A program made the translations under genes and the position numbers. The notes beneath the pieces were generated by a model. It saw only the letters and a list, made by a program, of their open reading frames with translations, was not told the DNA's origin and searched no databases. A stretch of 64,000 nt of DNA from Prevotella sp. (GTDB lineage Bacteria > Bacteroidota > Bacteroidia > Bacteroidales > Bacteroidaceae), in contig JAGCDZ010000100.1 in the NCBI GenBank assembly GCA_017650905.1, positions 165,634 through 229,633 on the forward strand, read 5' to 3'. Positions 16,961 to 24,904 of this stretch are shown piece after piece (the stretch's first letter is position 1; each line of letters starts with the position of its first letter).

Positions 16961-18736
16961 AAATACAATAGATATTTTAAGGTTGTGGCAGGAGTTTCCT
17001 CTTACCTCTTACTTATTACCTCTTTCCTCTTCGTAACGTCGTGTGATGACAAGTTGGACGTGTCTAACCCCAACCAGCAGACGACATCCACGTTCGGTAA
17101 TACCGCTGAAGATCTGGAGGAGAATGTGATTGCAGCTTACAATCACATCCGTATGGAGGGTACTTACGCTCGTGTCGGCTATACCCTCGATGTATGCCGT
17201 GGAGATGAGGTGTGGAACTCCTCGCAGGTATGGTACATGCCTTTCGATGATTTGAACACCCCCTTTACTGACGAGATTGGTCAGTGGTCATGGCGTGACT
17301 GGTACTATACCATCAATGTAACAAACTACACGCTCTCTCGCTGCGGAGAAGATGATAGTTCACTCTCAGAAGCCATGAAGCGGATCAAGGGTCAGATGTT
17401 GTTTCTCCGTGGTCTAGCTTACTACAACCTCACAGGATACTATCAGAACCCGATTCTGATTACCGATTATGCAACCTATTCTACCCTCGATGGTCTGTAT
17501 GGTGCTAACAGCACCTACGATGAGGCCTGGGATCAGGTGGAGAAGGACTTCGCCGAGGCTATGACACTGCTGCCTAGCCGTAATGAAGGCGGCGAGTGGG
17601 CCAAAGGTCGTGCTACCTGTGGTGCTGCCGCAGGCTATTATGCTCGTGCACTGATGATGCGTCATAAGTACAGTGAGGCACTCACCGTGCTGAAGGCAAT
17701 TATCAACGGCCAGTACGGTACCTATAAACTGATGGCTAATTATGGAGATAACTTCCGTGAAGGACCAGCCTATGAGAACAACGACGAGAGCCTGTTCGAG
17801 GTTCAATATCTGGATTATGGTTCACAGGGAACAGACGATGAGTGGACACCAGTGAATACCAGCCCGAATGCGACACAGGGTCACGCCATCGAGAGTAACT
17901 ACGGTCCTGGCGATTTTGGAGGATGGGCTGACCTCTCTGCTTCGCCCTGGCTCTATCAGCTCTTCAAGGCTGAAAAGACCACCAGTGGCTCGCTCGACCC
18001 CCGTCTCTATTGGACGATTGGCACATACGAACCTGAGTGGGATGGCTTTGAGTATGGTAATGTATGCTATACTGTGCCAATGACTGCCGATGCTCCTGTG
18101 GTGACCAATAACAACTATGGTGGTCTGCCTATCGCAAAGAACACCAACCTGCGTACTGGTACCTATGACAAGGTGGTAACTGGTCTGCACTGCGGTATCA
18201 ACCTCCGTATGATGCGTTTCAGCGACGTGTTGCTTCGTGCCGCTGAGTGCGAGAACGAGGTCAACGGCCCAACCCAGCAGGCTATCGACTGGATTAATCA
18301 GGTACGTAATCGTGCTGGTCTGGCCAATCTGAAGCTTTCAGACTTCAATTCTGCCGACAAACTCTTCGAACAGATTGCCAATGTAGAGCGTCCGAAAGAG
18401 TTCGGTTGTGAGTTCGGACGTGGCTTCGATCTCCTGCGCTGGGGCTTCTTCTACAGTGCCGACCGTCTGCAGCAGATCAAGGAACATGGTACTTTCCGTC
18501 GCACCAACGATCGTAGCAAGGTGAAAGAACCTGTCAGCTATGCTGAGGTAGGTATCGATTCTGAGTTGAAGAGTTCATACGACTCTTGGATTCAGGGTCA
18601 TGAGTTCTTCCCCATTTATCAGGGGACATTGAACGACAACCCCAACCTTGTAGGCAACTCTGCCAATAACAGCACGAGCAATGCTGATTACTTCTCAAGC
18701 AAGGGTTGGACGGTACATCCCGTGGTGAACTTATAA
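16940..18736 (+). CDS. susD: SusD/RagB-family surface glycan-binding lipoprotein
   Basis: 598 residues from 16940; the ATG at 16961 is an equally good start. The lipobox SFLFVTSCDD places the acylated Cys near residue 33. The mature part has the SusD tetratricopeptide-like helices (EDLEENVIAAYNHIR, RIKGQMLFLRGLAYYNL, RATCGAAAGYYARALMM) and the conserved C-terminal NxxRNRAGL and RPKEFGCEFGRGFDLLRW motifs. It binds polysaccharide at the cell surface and closes the SusC pore. The codons for its signal peptide are four copies of a TCTTACC-like heptamer. Cotranscribed with susC. Confidence 0.95.
   Translation: MKIMKVMKYNRYFKVVAGVSSYLLLITSFLFVTSCDDKLDVSNPNQQTTSTFGNTAEDLEENVIAAYNHIRMEGTYARVGYTLDVCRGDEVWNSSQVWYMPFDDLNTPFTDEIGQWSWRDWYYTINVTNYTLSRCGEDDSSLSEAMKRIKGQMLFLRGLAYYNLTGYYQNPILITDYATYSTLDGLYGANSTYDEAWDQVEKDFAEAMTLLPSRNEGGEWAKGRATCGAAAGYYARALMMRHKYSEALTVLKAIINGQYGTYKLMANYGDNFREGPAYENNDESLFEVQYLDYGSQGTDDEWTPVNTSPNATQGHAIESNYGPGDFGGWADLSASPWLYQLFKAEKTTSGSLDPRLYWTIGTYEPEWDGFEYGNVCYTVPMTADAPVVTNNNYGGLPIAKNTNLRTGTYDKVVTGLHCGINLRMMRFSDVLLRAAECENEVNGPTQQAIDWINQVRNRAGLANLKLSDFNSADKLFEQIANVERPKEFGCEFGRGFDLLRWGFFYSADRLQQIKEHGTFRRTNDRSKVKEPVSYAEVGIDSELKSSYDSWIQGHEFFPIYQGTLNDNPNLVGNSANNSTSNADYFSSKGWTVHPVVNL
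16998..17031 (+). repeat. TCTTACC heptamers encoding the SusD signal peptide
   Basis: Units TCTTACC, TCTTACT, TATTACC and TCTTTCC, then TCTTCGT, encode the hydrophobic core YLLLITSFLF. Loss or gain of one unit would shift the reading frame. Confidence 0.7.
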
Positions 18737-18773
18737 TGCATAATATAAAAAAATAGGATAAATTGTAAAAGTT

Positions 18774-20771
18774 ATGAAGACTAATAAATATAATAAGGTA
18801 TTGGCAGGTGGCCGGTTGGTGCTCACCACCGTCTTCTCTTACCTCTTACTTCTTACCTCTTTCCTCTTTATGACTTCCTGTGAGGGTGGCGACCTGTATG
18901 GCATCGACTCACCTGACTGGATCTCTGCTAAAGCAGACTCCATCGCTGCTGAAAAGGCCAAGAATCAGGGTGGCGAAGAAGAAATCGAAGGTTTGGAAGA
19001 GGATGTGTATACCGTTGGAGCTACTGACTATTCTACAGGTTGGTGGGCTGCATTCTCTAAGTATTATCAGATTCCCGAGGGTGGAAAGTGGATCGTTCAG
19101 TTCAACCTGAATATCAATCCCAATGCTACGAACACCTATAAGAACTTTGCGCTCATCATCTGTAATGATGCAGACCGTGGTTCCAATAAGGAGTATGGTG
19201 CTATCCGCTACGACTTCCAGCCCACCGGAAACTCTGAATGGGGAGATTATATCGACCGTAGTCTTGCTACCAGTACATTGGAGTTTGCTACCGATACCGA
19301 TACAGGTGTCGATCAGCTCGGTGGTAAGGTGACGCTGACCATTGACCGCACAGGTGGTGGTCTGATTGTAACGATGACGAATGGTAAAGTGACGAAGACT
19401 TATACGCAGACATCGCCACTGGTCAATCTTAATGATGACGCTTCTAATACGACCATTCGTGCATTCCTGGTACCAGAGGGCTCCTATATTGACTTCATTG
19501 GCAGTACCATCGAACCTATTGGTGGCTTTACCTCTAAGGAGGATAAACTGCCTCTGTCGATGATGCTGAACGGCGTACCCAAGAAGGTTCTCCAGGGTAC
19601 GGATCTGCTTGAAGCCTTCGCCAACGTTACAGCTACGGTTGAGTTCGAACAGGCTGTGTCAAAGACCGTTTCTGCTACTGATCTGACCTTCCAGGCAGTT
19701 CCCGACATGTATTCGCTTGGTCAGAAGACGTTAGTGGCTGTCTATAACAAGAGCTATAAGGGTGAGAGTTGTGATCCTGTCATTGCAACGGCCAATTTCG
19801 AGATTGTCGACAAGATGTACACTTCTCTCGGTGCTACTGATAACTCATCTGGTTGGTGGTCTGTTCACTCTGAGAAGATTAAGGTGAATCCGGGCGAGAC
19901 CTTTGTCAGCACTTTCACAAACTACACCAATGGTGGCGGTAACTGGAACAACTTCGTGGTTTGCCTCACCAATGAGGACGGTACCTTCGAGTATGGTATC
20001 CTGCGTGCTGACAACTGGGGCTGGGGAACCGGCTGGGAAGGTGGCGAATTAGCCTCGAAGTGTATACCCAGTGGTGGTCAGGCTGACTGGGCTGCATGGC
20101 TCGCTGCTATGGATGGTGCCAAGGTGACTGTCTATGTGACCAATAATGGCAATGGAACCTGCGATGTCAGATGTGTTATGCTGGGCAACGATGGTGTTAC
20201 CTACTATCAGGACTACATCGGCCTGAATACCGTAACGGATCCAAATAACTTCTACTTCCACTTCACAGTAGATGCATGTCACCTCGAGTTTGACAATGTG
20301 CTCGGTGCTGAGGATAACTCTACTGGCTGGTGGGGTGCTCACTCTGAGAAGATTCAGGTGCCTGCTGGCCAGACATACACGACACGATTCAAGAACTATA
20401 CCAACGGTGGTGGCAACTGGAACAACTTCGTGGTTTGCCTCACCAATGGGGATGGCACATTCGAGTATGGTATCCTGCGTGCTGACAACTGGGGCTGGGG
20501 AACCGGTTGGGAAGGTGCCGAACTGGGTTCGAAGTGTACACCGAGTGGTGGTCAGGCTGATTGGGGCGCATGGCTCTCAGCCATGGACGATGCTTTAGTG
20601 ACGGTCTCTGTCACAAATAACGGTAATGGTACAGCTGATGTCAGGTGTGTCATGTTGGGCAACGACGGTGTTACCTACTATCAGGATTACATCGGCTTGA
20701 ACACTGTTAACGATGCCAATGACTTCTGGTTCCACTTTACGGTTGATAGCTGTCATTTGGTATTTGAATAG
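18774..20771 (+). CDS. Surface lipoprotein with three homologous beta-domains (SusE-position glycan-binding protein)
   Basis: 665 residues. The lipobox FLFMTSCEGG gives an acylated Cys near residue 36, then an acidic linker. Three related domains follow, beginning VGATDYSTGWWAAFS (about 81), LGATDNSSGWWSVHS (about 352) and LGAEDNSTGWWGAHS (about 510); an Ig-like or Big_3-like segment (LNGVPKKVLQGTDLLE) lies between the first and second. The aromatic-rich repeats (GGGNWNNFVVCLTN, RADNWGWGTGWEG) suggest carbohydrate binding. It is the third gene of the susC operon, the place usually held by a surface glycan-binding protein. Domains two and three are nearly identical at DNA level, with a 474-base offset. 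No known catalytic motif was found. Confidence 0.8.
   Translation: MKTNKYNKVLAGGRLVLTTVFSYLLLLTSFLFMTSCEGGDLYGIDSPDWISAKADSIAAEKAKNQGGEEEIEGLEEDVYTVGATDYSTGWWAAFSKYYQIPEGGKWIVQFNLNINPNATNTYKNFALIICNDADRGSNKEYGAIRYDFQPTGNSEWGDYIDRSLATSTLEFATDTDTGVDQLGGKVTLTIDRTGGGLIVTMTNGKVTKTYTQTSPLVNLNDDASNTTIRAFLVPEGSYIDFIGSTIEPIGGFTSKEDKLPLSMMLNGVPKKVLQGTDLLEAFANVTATVEFEQAVSKTVSATDLTFQAVPDMYSLGQKTLVAVYNKSYKGESCDPVIATANFEIVDKMYTSLGATDNSSGWWSVHSEKIKVNPGETFVSTFTNYTNGGGNWNNFVVCLTNEDGTFEYGILRADNWGWGTGWEGGELASKCIPSGGQADWAAWLAAMDGAKVTVYVTNNGNGTCDVRCVMLGNDGVTYYQDYIGLNTVTDPNNFYFHFTVDACHLEFDNVLGAEDNSTGWWGAHSEKIQVPAGQTYTTRFKNYTNGGGNWNNFVVCLTNGDGTFEYGILRADNWGWGTGWEGAELGSKCTPSGGQADWGAWLSAMDDALVTVSVTNNGNGTADVRCVMLGNDGVTYYQDYIGLNTVNDANDFWFHFTVDSCHLVFE
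18836..18869 (+). repeat. TCTTACC heptamers encoding a lipoprotein signal peptide
   Basis: Units TCTTACC, TCTTACT, TCTTACC and TCTTTCC, then TCTTTAT, encode SYLLLLTSFLF. This is almost the same array as in susD. Confidence 0.7.
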
Positions 20772-20820
20772 AATCGTGGCGAGAGGTAAGAGAATAGTGA
20801 TATTAAAAGAAAAAAGAAAA

Positions 20821-22653
20821 ATGATGAAGACAAATAAGTATCATACTAAAAAGTATAATAATGTATTGGTAGGAGTAATCTCTCACCTCTTATCATATCT
20901 CTTACCTCTCACCTCTTACCTCTTGCTCTGCAGCGCCTACACGCTTAAGCGTGTAAGCGTGCATGACCCGAGCATCGTGTGGGAACCAGCGTCCCAGACG
21001 TATTACATCTTCGGCTCCCACCGTGCTGCTGCGAAGACGACCGATCTGATGAGCTGGACGTCGTTTCAGGCTCCTTGGGCAACAGCTTCAAGCACGAATG
21101 CTACCAACAGTGCTGCCTTCACCATTCCGCAGGTGACGAAGGTGAAGAAGGGCGGGGTGGAATATGACCTCAACTTCAATGCATTTAATTGGTCGAAACG
21201 CGGTAGCAATGGTTATAACGTCGACGGAAACATGTGGGCGCCCGATGTCATCTGGAACAAACAGATGCAGAAATGGTGCATGTATCTGAGTGTGAATGGC
21301 GACAATTGGTATTCGAGCATCATCCTGCTGACTGCTGACAAGATTACTGGCCCCTATCGCTATCAGGCACCAGTGGTGATAAGTGGATTCCATACTGGCA
21401 CAGCCTATAAGGACACCGATTTGGAACTCGTTATTGGTACACAGGCATCGCTGCCAAGCCGTTATAAAGCTCCTTGGGCTTCTACCCAGAAAGCCAGTTT
21501 TCCAAACTGTATCGACCCCTGTGTGTTCTATGACGAAGAGGGCAAGCTATGGATGTCGTATGGCTCATGGAGCGGTGGTATCTGGATGTTGGAACTTGAT
21601 GAGAATACCGGCTTACGCGACTATGATGTTACCTATGCAACTAACAATATTAGTGATCCGTATTTCGGGACGAAGATTGCCGGTGGGTTCTACGTGTCAG
21701 GCGAGGCCAGCTATATCGAGTATATCAACGGCTATTATTATCTGTTTGTCACATACGGCGGACTGGCTGCGGGTGGTAATGCCAACGACTATAACAATGG
21801 TGGCTACCAGATGCGTGTCTTCCGCTCCCAGAATCCCGATGGCCCGTATAAAGACTCCCAGAGCCATGACGCTGTATTTACATCCTATCTGCTGAACTTT
21901 GGTCCAAATGAGAACGATGGCAATCGTGGCGTCAACATCTTCGGTGCCTACACCTCATGGGGGAATCAGGCCAAAGGCAACTATGGCGAGCGCTCACAAG
22001 GCCACAATTCCATCATTGCTGCTGAGGACGGACGTACCTATCTGGTGTATCACACTCGTTTTCAGAACTGGGGTGAGAGTCACCAGGTGCGTGTGCACCA
22101 GGTGTTCCAAAGCAAAAACGGCTGGTTGGTGGCTGCACCCTTTGAATATACGGGCGAACAGGTGACGAGTGCTGATATTGCCACGACACAGCAGATTGCT
22201 ACCGATAGGGTAGCAGGTAAGTACAAGTTGCTCACCCATCATTACAAACTGGATCACAGGAAGAAGGCGGCTGCCGAACCTGTAGATATCGAGTTAAAGA
22301 GCGACGGCACCATCAGTGGTGCTTCGTCCGGCACATGGAAAATAGAAGAAGGAACCTCTTATATCACACTGAAGATAGGCAGCACTTACTATCATGGTGT
22401 GATGGTGGAGCAGACCTTGGAACCAACCGACACAAAAACGCCTGCCTTTACGGCTGTTGCGGCTACGACGGGTGCTACCGTTTGGGGCTATCAGACCGAG
22501 GCCACCACGGGGATTGAAGATATTCGGGTAGATGATATCATTCACCTCTCACCTCTTACCCATCACCTATACGACCTGCAAGGTCGACGTATCGATTCGC
22601 CACACCACAAAGGCGTCTATATTCAAAATGGGAAGAAGTATCTTTTGAAATAA
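20821..22653 (+). CDS. GH43 endo-arabinanase with C-terminal barrel and sorting-like tag
   Basis: 610 residues from the ATG at 20821; the frame continues upstream but over the preceding gene. A signal segment of heptamer-encoded leucines ends near residue 38. The five-bladed GH43 propeller has D49 (VHDPSIV), WAPDVIW at 139, D232 (IDPCVFYD) and E295 (SGEASYI), the expected base, modulator and acid. The C-terminal part (VAGKYKLLTHHYKL, SDGTISGASSGTW) resembles the small barrel of extracellular endo-1,5-alpha-arabinanases. The last residues (YDLQGRRI, GVYIQNGKKYLLK) form a tag seen on other exported Prevotella proteins. It should cut arabinan outside the cell or at the surface. The heptamer repeat also interrupts the coding sequence just before the tag. 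Confidence 0.88.
   Translation: MMKTNKYHTKKYNNVLVGVISHLLSYLLPLTSYLLLCSAYTLKRVSVHDPSIVWEPASQTYYIFGSHRAAAKTTDLMSWTSFQAPWATASSTNATNSAAFTIPQVTKVKKGGVEYDLNFNAFNWSKRGSNGYNVDGNMWAPDVIWNKQMQKWCMYLSVNGDNWYSSIILLTADKITGPYRYQAPVVISGFHTGTAYKDTDLELVIGTQASLPSRYKAPWASTQKASFPNCIDPCVFYDEEGKLWMSYGSWSGGIWMLELDENTGLRDYDVTYATNNISDPYFGTKIAGGFYVSGEASYIEYINGYYYLFVTYGGLAAGGNANDYNNGGYQMRVFRSQNPDGPYKDSQSHDAVFTSYLLNFGPNENDGNRGVNIFGAYTSWGNQAKGNYGERSQGHNSIIAAEDGRTYLVYHTRFQNWGESHQVRVHQVFQSKNGWLVAAPFEYTGEQVTSADIATTQQIATDRVAGKYKLLTHHYKLDHRKKAAAEPVDIELKSDGTISGASSGTWKIEEGTSYITLKIGSTYYHGVMVEQTLEPTDTKTPAFTAVAATTGATVWGYQTEATTGIEDIRVDDIIHLSPLTHHLYDLQGRRIDSPHHKGVYIQNGKKYLLK
20880..20928 (+). repeat. CTTACCT heptamers encoding the GH43 signal peptide
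   Basis: Seven units (CTCTCAC, CTCTTAT, CATATCT, CTTACCT, CTCACCT, CTTACCT, CTTGCTC) encode LLSYLLPLTSYLLL. Confidence 0.7.
22542..22570 (+). repeat. CTCACCT heptamers near the GH43 C-terminus
   Basis: Units TTCACCT, CTCACCT, CTTACCC and ATCACCT encode HLSPLTHHL, directly before the C-terminal tag; the same heptamer family as in the signal peptides. Confidence 0.6.
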
Positions 22654-22683
22654 AAAACGAACCACATACTACTTAAATTATAT

Positions 22684-23727
22684 ATGAGGAAACTTGTTTT
22701 TCCCTTGATGTTGATTGTCTCCTGTGCCGTGATGGCACAGGGGCAACGGCATCGCTTTCCAAGAGAGGCATTCACAACGGAGACACCTATGGTGCACGAT
22801 CCTGTGATGGCTTCCGAAAATGAGACCTACTACATTTTTGCTACCGGTATGGGTATCCAGAAGATGACCTCGAAAGACCGAAAGAGCTGGACGGTGCATC
22901 CTGATCCGGTGATGAGTGTCATCCCGAAGTGGACACATGACTCCGTGCCAGGATTCCGTAGCCATGTCTGGGCGCCGGATGTGATACAGTGGCATGGCCG
23001 CTGGTGGCTCGCCTATAGCTGCAGCACCTTCGGACGTAACGGTTCGGCCATCGGTCTGCTCTCCTGTCGCTCCTTGGCCCAAGGCCTATGGGAAGATGAG
23101 GGTTGCATCGTGGCTTCAAAGGAAAAACGTGACAATTGGAATGCAATTGATCCCAACTTCGTCATCGACGACAATGACCAGCCTTGGCTTGTCTGGGGTT
23201 CCTTCTGGGACGGCATTCAGATGGTTCGTCTTGATACGACGATGCATATTGCCAAGGGCGAACAGCCGCGCACCATCGCTCGCCGATTCAATCTGAACAG
23301 TCAGGCGAGCAAGAATGCGCTTCCGATAAATCCTAACCCACCCAAGAATCCGACTTCTGATTATGCTGGCCCCAATGCCATTGAGGCGCCGTTTATTTTT
23401 AAGCACGACGGCTGGTATTATCTGTTTGTTTCATGGGACTATTGCTGTCAGGGTGCGAAGAGTAATTATCGCGTGGCTGTAGGTCGCAGTAAGACGGTTA
23501 CGGGTCCCTATCTTGACAGTAAGGGCATTGATATGCGTTATGGTGGTGGTAACCTCTTCCTCGAAGGCGATAAGAAGACGTATGAGGCTGCCGGTCATAG
23601 CGCCGCTTACCATCTGGATGGCGAGGACATCTTCATCTGTCATGGCTATAGTGTAGCCCAGGAAGGTGCTTCTGTCCTCATCCAGCGTCCCATCCGTTGG
23701 ACATCCGACGGCTGGCCCAAATTATAA
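22684..23727 (+). CDS. GH43 arabinan endo-1,5-alpha-L-arabinosidase (secreted)
   Basis: 347 residues with a signal peptide cut near residue 19 (CAVMAQG). The GH43 catalytic acids are D39 (MVHDPVM), D156 (AIDPNFV) and E234 (IEAPFIF), with HVWAPDVIQW near 97; spacing and length match the single-domain arabinanases. It has no lipobox, so it is probably periplasmic. It follows the larger GH43 by 30 bases, suggesting that imported arabino-oligosaccharides are cut further here. It ends seven bases from the convergent chromate-transporter gene, without an obvious hairpin. Confidence 0.92.
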   Translation: MRKLVFPLMLIVSCAVMAQGQRHRFPREAFTTETPMVHDPVMASENETYYIFATGMGIQKMTSKDRKSWTVHPDPVMSVIPKWTHDSVPGFRSHVWAPDVIQWHGRWWLAYSCSTFGRNGSAIGLLSCRSLAQGLWEDEGCIVASKEKRDNWNAIDPNFVIDDNDQPWLVWGSFWDGIQMVRLDTTMHIAKGEQPRTIARRFNLNSQASKNALPINPNPPKNPTSDYAGPNAIEAPFIFKHDGWYYLFVSWDYCCQGAKSNYRVAVGRSKTVTGPYLDSKGIDMRYGGGNLFLEGDKKTYEAAGHSAAYHLDGEDIFICHGYSVAQEGASVLIQRPIRWTSDGWPKL

Positions 23728-23733
23728 TGCATT

Positions 23734-24306
23734 TCAGAGCAGGAGCAGACCGGCGAACCCAGCGTAGCAGATCATCCGGATAGGGTTGATCTTCAGATAA
23801 CCAGTGCCAAAGGCCGTGGCGAGGAAGAGAGCAATACTGATCCAGAACTGCCAGGGGTTTTCCATTGATGTAGAGAAGTTTTCCTTGTTGCAAAGCAGGA
23901 GGGTAGCGGCTGCAAGCAGGCCCACGACGGCAGGCCGCAAGCCTGTGAACACAGACTGTACCAATGGGGTGTTCATGTATCTCATGAACATGCGGCTAAT
24001 CAGTATCATCAGTATCAACGAGGGCAGTACCAAGGCGAAAGTGGCGGTTGCTGAGCCCAGCGTGGCCATCAGTTGCCCATAACCGGCATTGTGGATAGCG
24101 GTATAGCCACAGTAGGTGGCGGAGTTGATGCCGATAGGACCTGGCGTCATTTGGGAGATGGCGACAATATCGGTAAACTCTGCTGTAGAAAGCCAATGTT
24201 GAGCCTCCACCGTCTCATGCTGGATGAGGGAGAGCATGCCATACCCCCCACCGAAGCCGAAGAGCCCGATCTCGAAGAATGTAATGAAGAGACTAACAAA
24301 TATCAT
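23734..24306 (-). CDS. Chromate transporter family protein, second half-subunit
   Basis: 190 residues, almost entirely hydrophobic, with the CHR signature near the N-terminus (FFEIGLFGFGGGYGMLSLIQHETV) and SQMTPGPIGINSATYCGY near 50. This is a single-domain (short-chain) ChrA, which forms a heteromeric transporter with the related protein encoded 21 bases upstream. The family exports chromate with sulfate-like specificity in some bacteria; in Bacteroidetes the real substrate is often untested. Six membrane segments can be seen. Confidence 0.85.
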   Translation of the reverse strand: MIFVSLFITFFEIGLFGFGGGYGMLSLIQHETVEAQHWLSTAEFTDIVAISQMTPGPIGINSATYCGYTAIHNAGYGQLMATLGSATATFALVLPSLILMILISRMFMRYMNTPLVQSVFTGLRPAVVGLLAAATLLLCNKENFSTSMENPWQFWISIALFLATAFGTGYLKINPIRMICYAGFAGLLLL

Positions 24307-24327
24307 AACACAGATAAAAATTTAATG

Positions 24328-24870
24328 TCACACAGATCTATTTGAGAAACTACCATAGAGATAGCCGGCAAGGCCGGCGATGATGATGACGTAGATCGGT
24401 GAGACACCGAGGGCCCATATGGCGAGAGCACAGACGACAGGAATCCAGATTGTGTAGCGGTTGAGTTTGGCACGCTGACCTAAGCGGAACGTCGGTACTG
24501 CGATGAGTGCTACCACGGCTGGACGGATGCCTCGGAAGATGGCTGCCACATGGGGGTTATCCTTAAACTGGCTGAAGAAGATGGCGATGGCCAGGATGAT
24601 GAGGAAGGAGGGTAGGGCAGTGCCGAGAGTAGTGAAGATGGCTCCGCGCACCTTATTTAATTTATACCCAATGAAAGTGGCGATGTTGATGGCAAAGACG
24701 CCAGGACAACTCTGGGCAATGGCAATCAGGTCCAGCATCTCATCCTTGGATACCCATTGCTTCTTGTTGACCACCTCTTCTTCTATCAATGGAATCATGG
24801 CATATCCACCGCCGATGGTGAATATGCCAATCTTAAAGAATGTTCGAAATGAATCCCAATAGATATTCAT
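24328..24870 (-). CDS. Chromate transporter family protein, first half-subunit
   Basis: 180 residues with FFKIGIFTIGGGYAMIPLIEEEVV at the start and the partner motif AIAQSCPGVFAINIATFIGY near 50. It is homologous to the downstream 190-residue protein (TFFKIG/TFFEIG, GGGYAM/GGGYGM), as in typical short-chain CHR pairs. The start lies inside an AATGAAA-type repeat that also covers the end of purL. About five to six hydrophobic segments; inner-membrane location. Confidence 0.85.
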   Translation of the reverse strand: MNIYWDSFRTFFKIGIFTIGGGYAMIPLIEEEVVNKKQWVSKDEMLDLIAIAQSCPGVFAINIATFIGYKLNKVRGAIFTTLGTALPSFLIILAIAIFFSQFKDNPHVAAIFRGIRPAVVALIAVPTFRLGQRAKLNRYTIWIPVVCALAIWALGVSPIYVIIIAGLAGYLYGSFSNRSV

Positions 24871-24904
24871 TTTCTCATTTTCATTTTTTCATTCTTTCAT
24901 TTTT
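24868..24904 (-). repeat. AATGAAA octamer-type repeat at the purL/transporter junction
   Basis: On the minus strand the units AATGAAAG, AATGAAAA and AATGAAAA span the junction between purL and the transporter gene, and run into its start. The same repeat lies between susC and susD. Confidence 0.7.
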
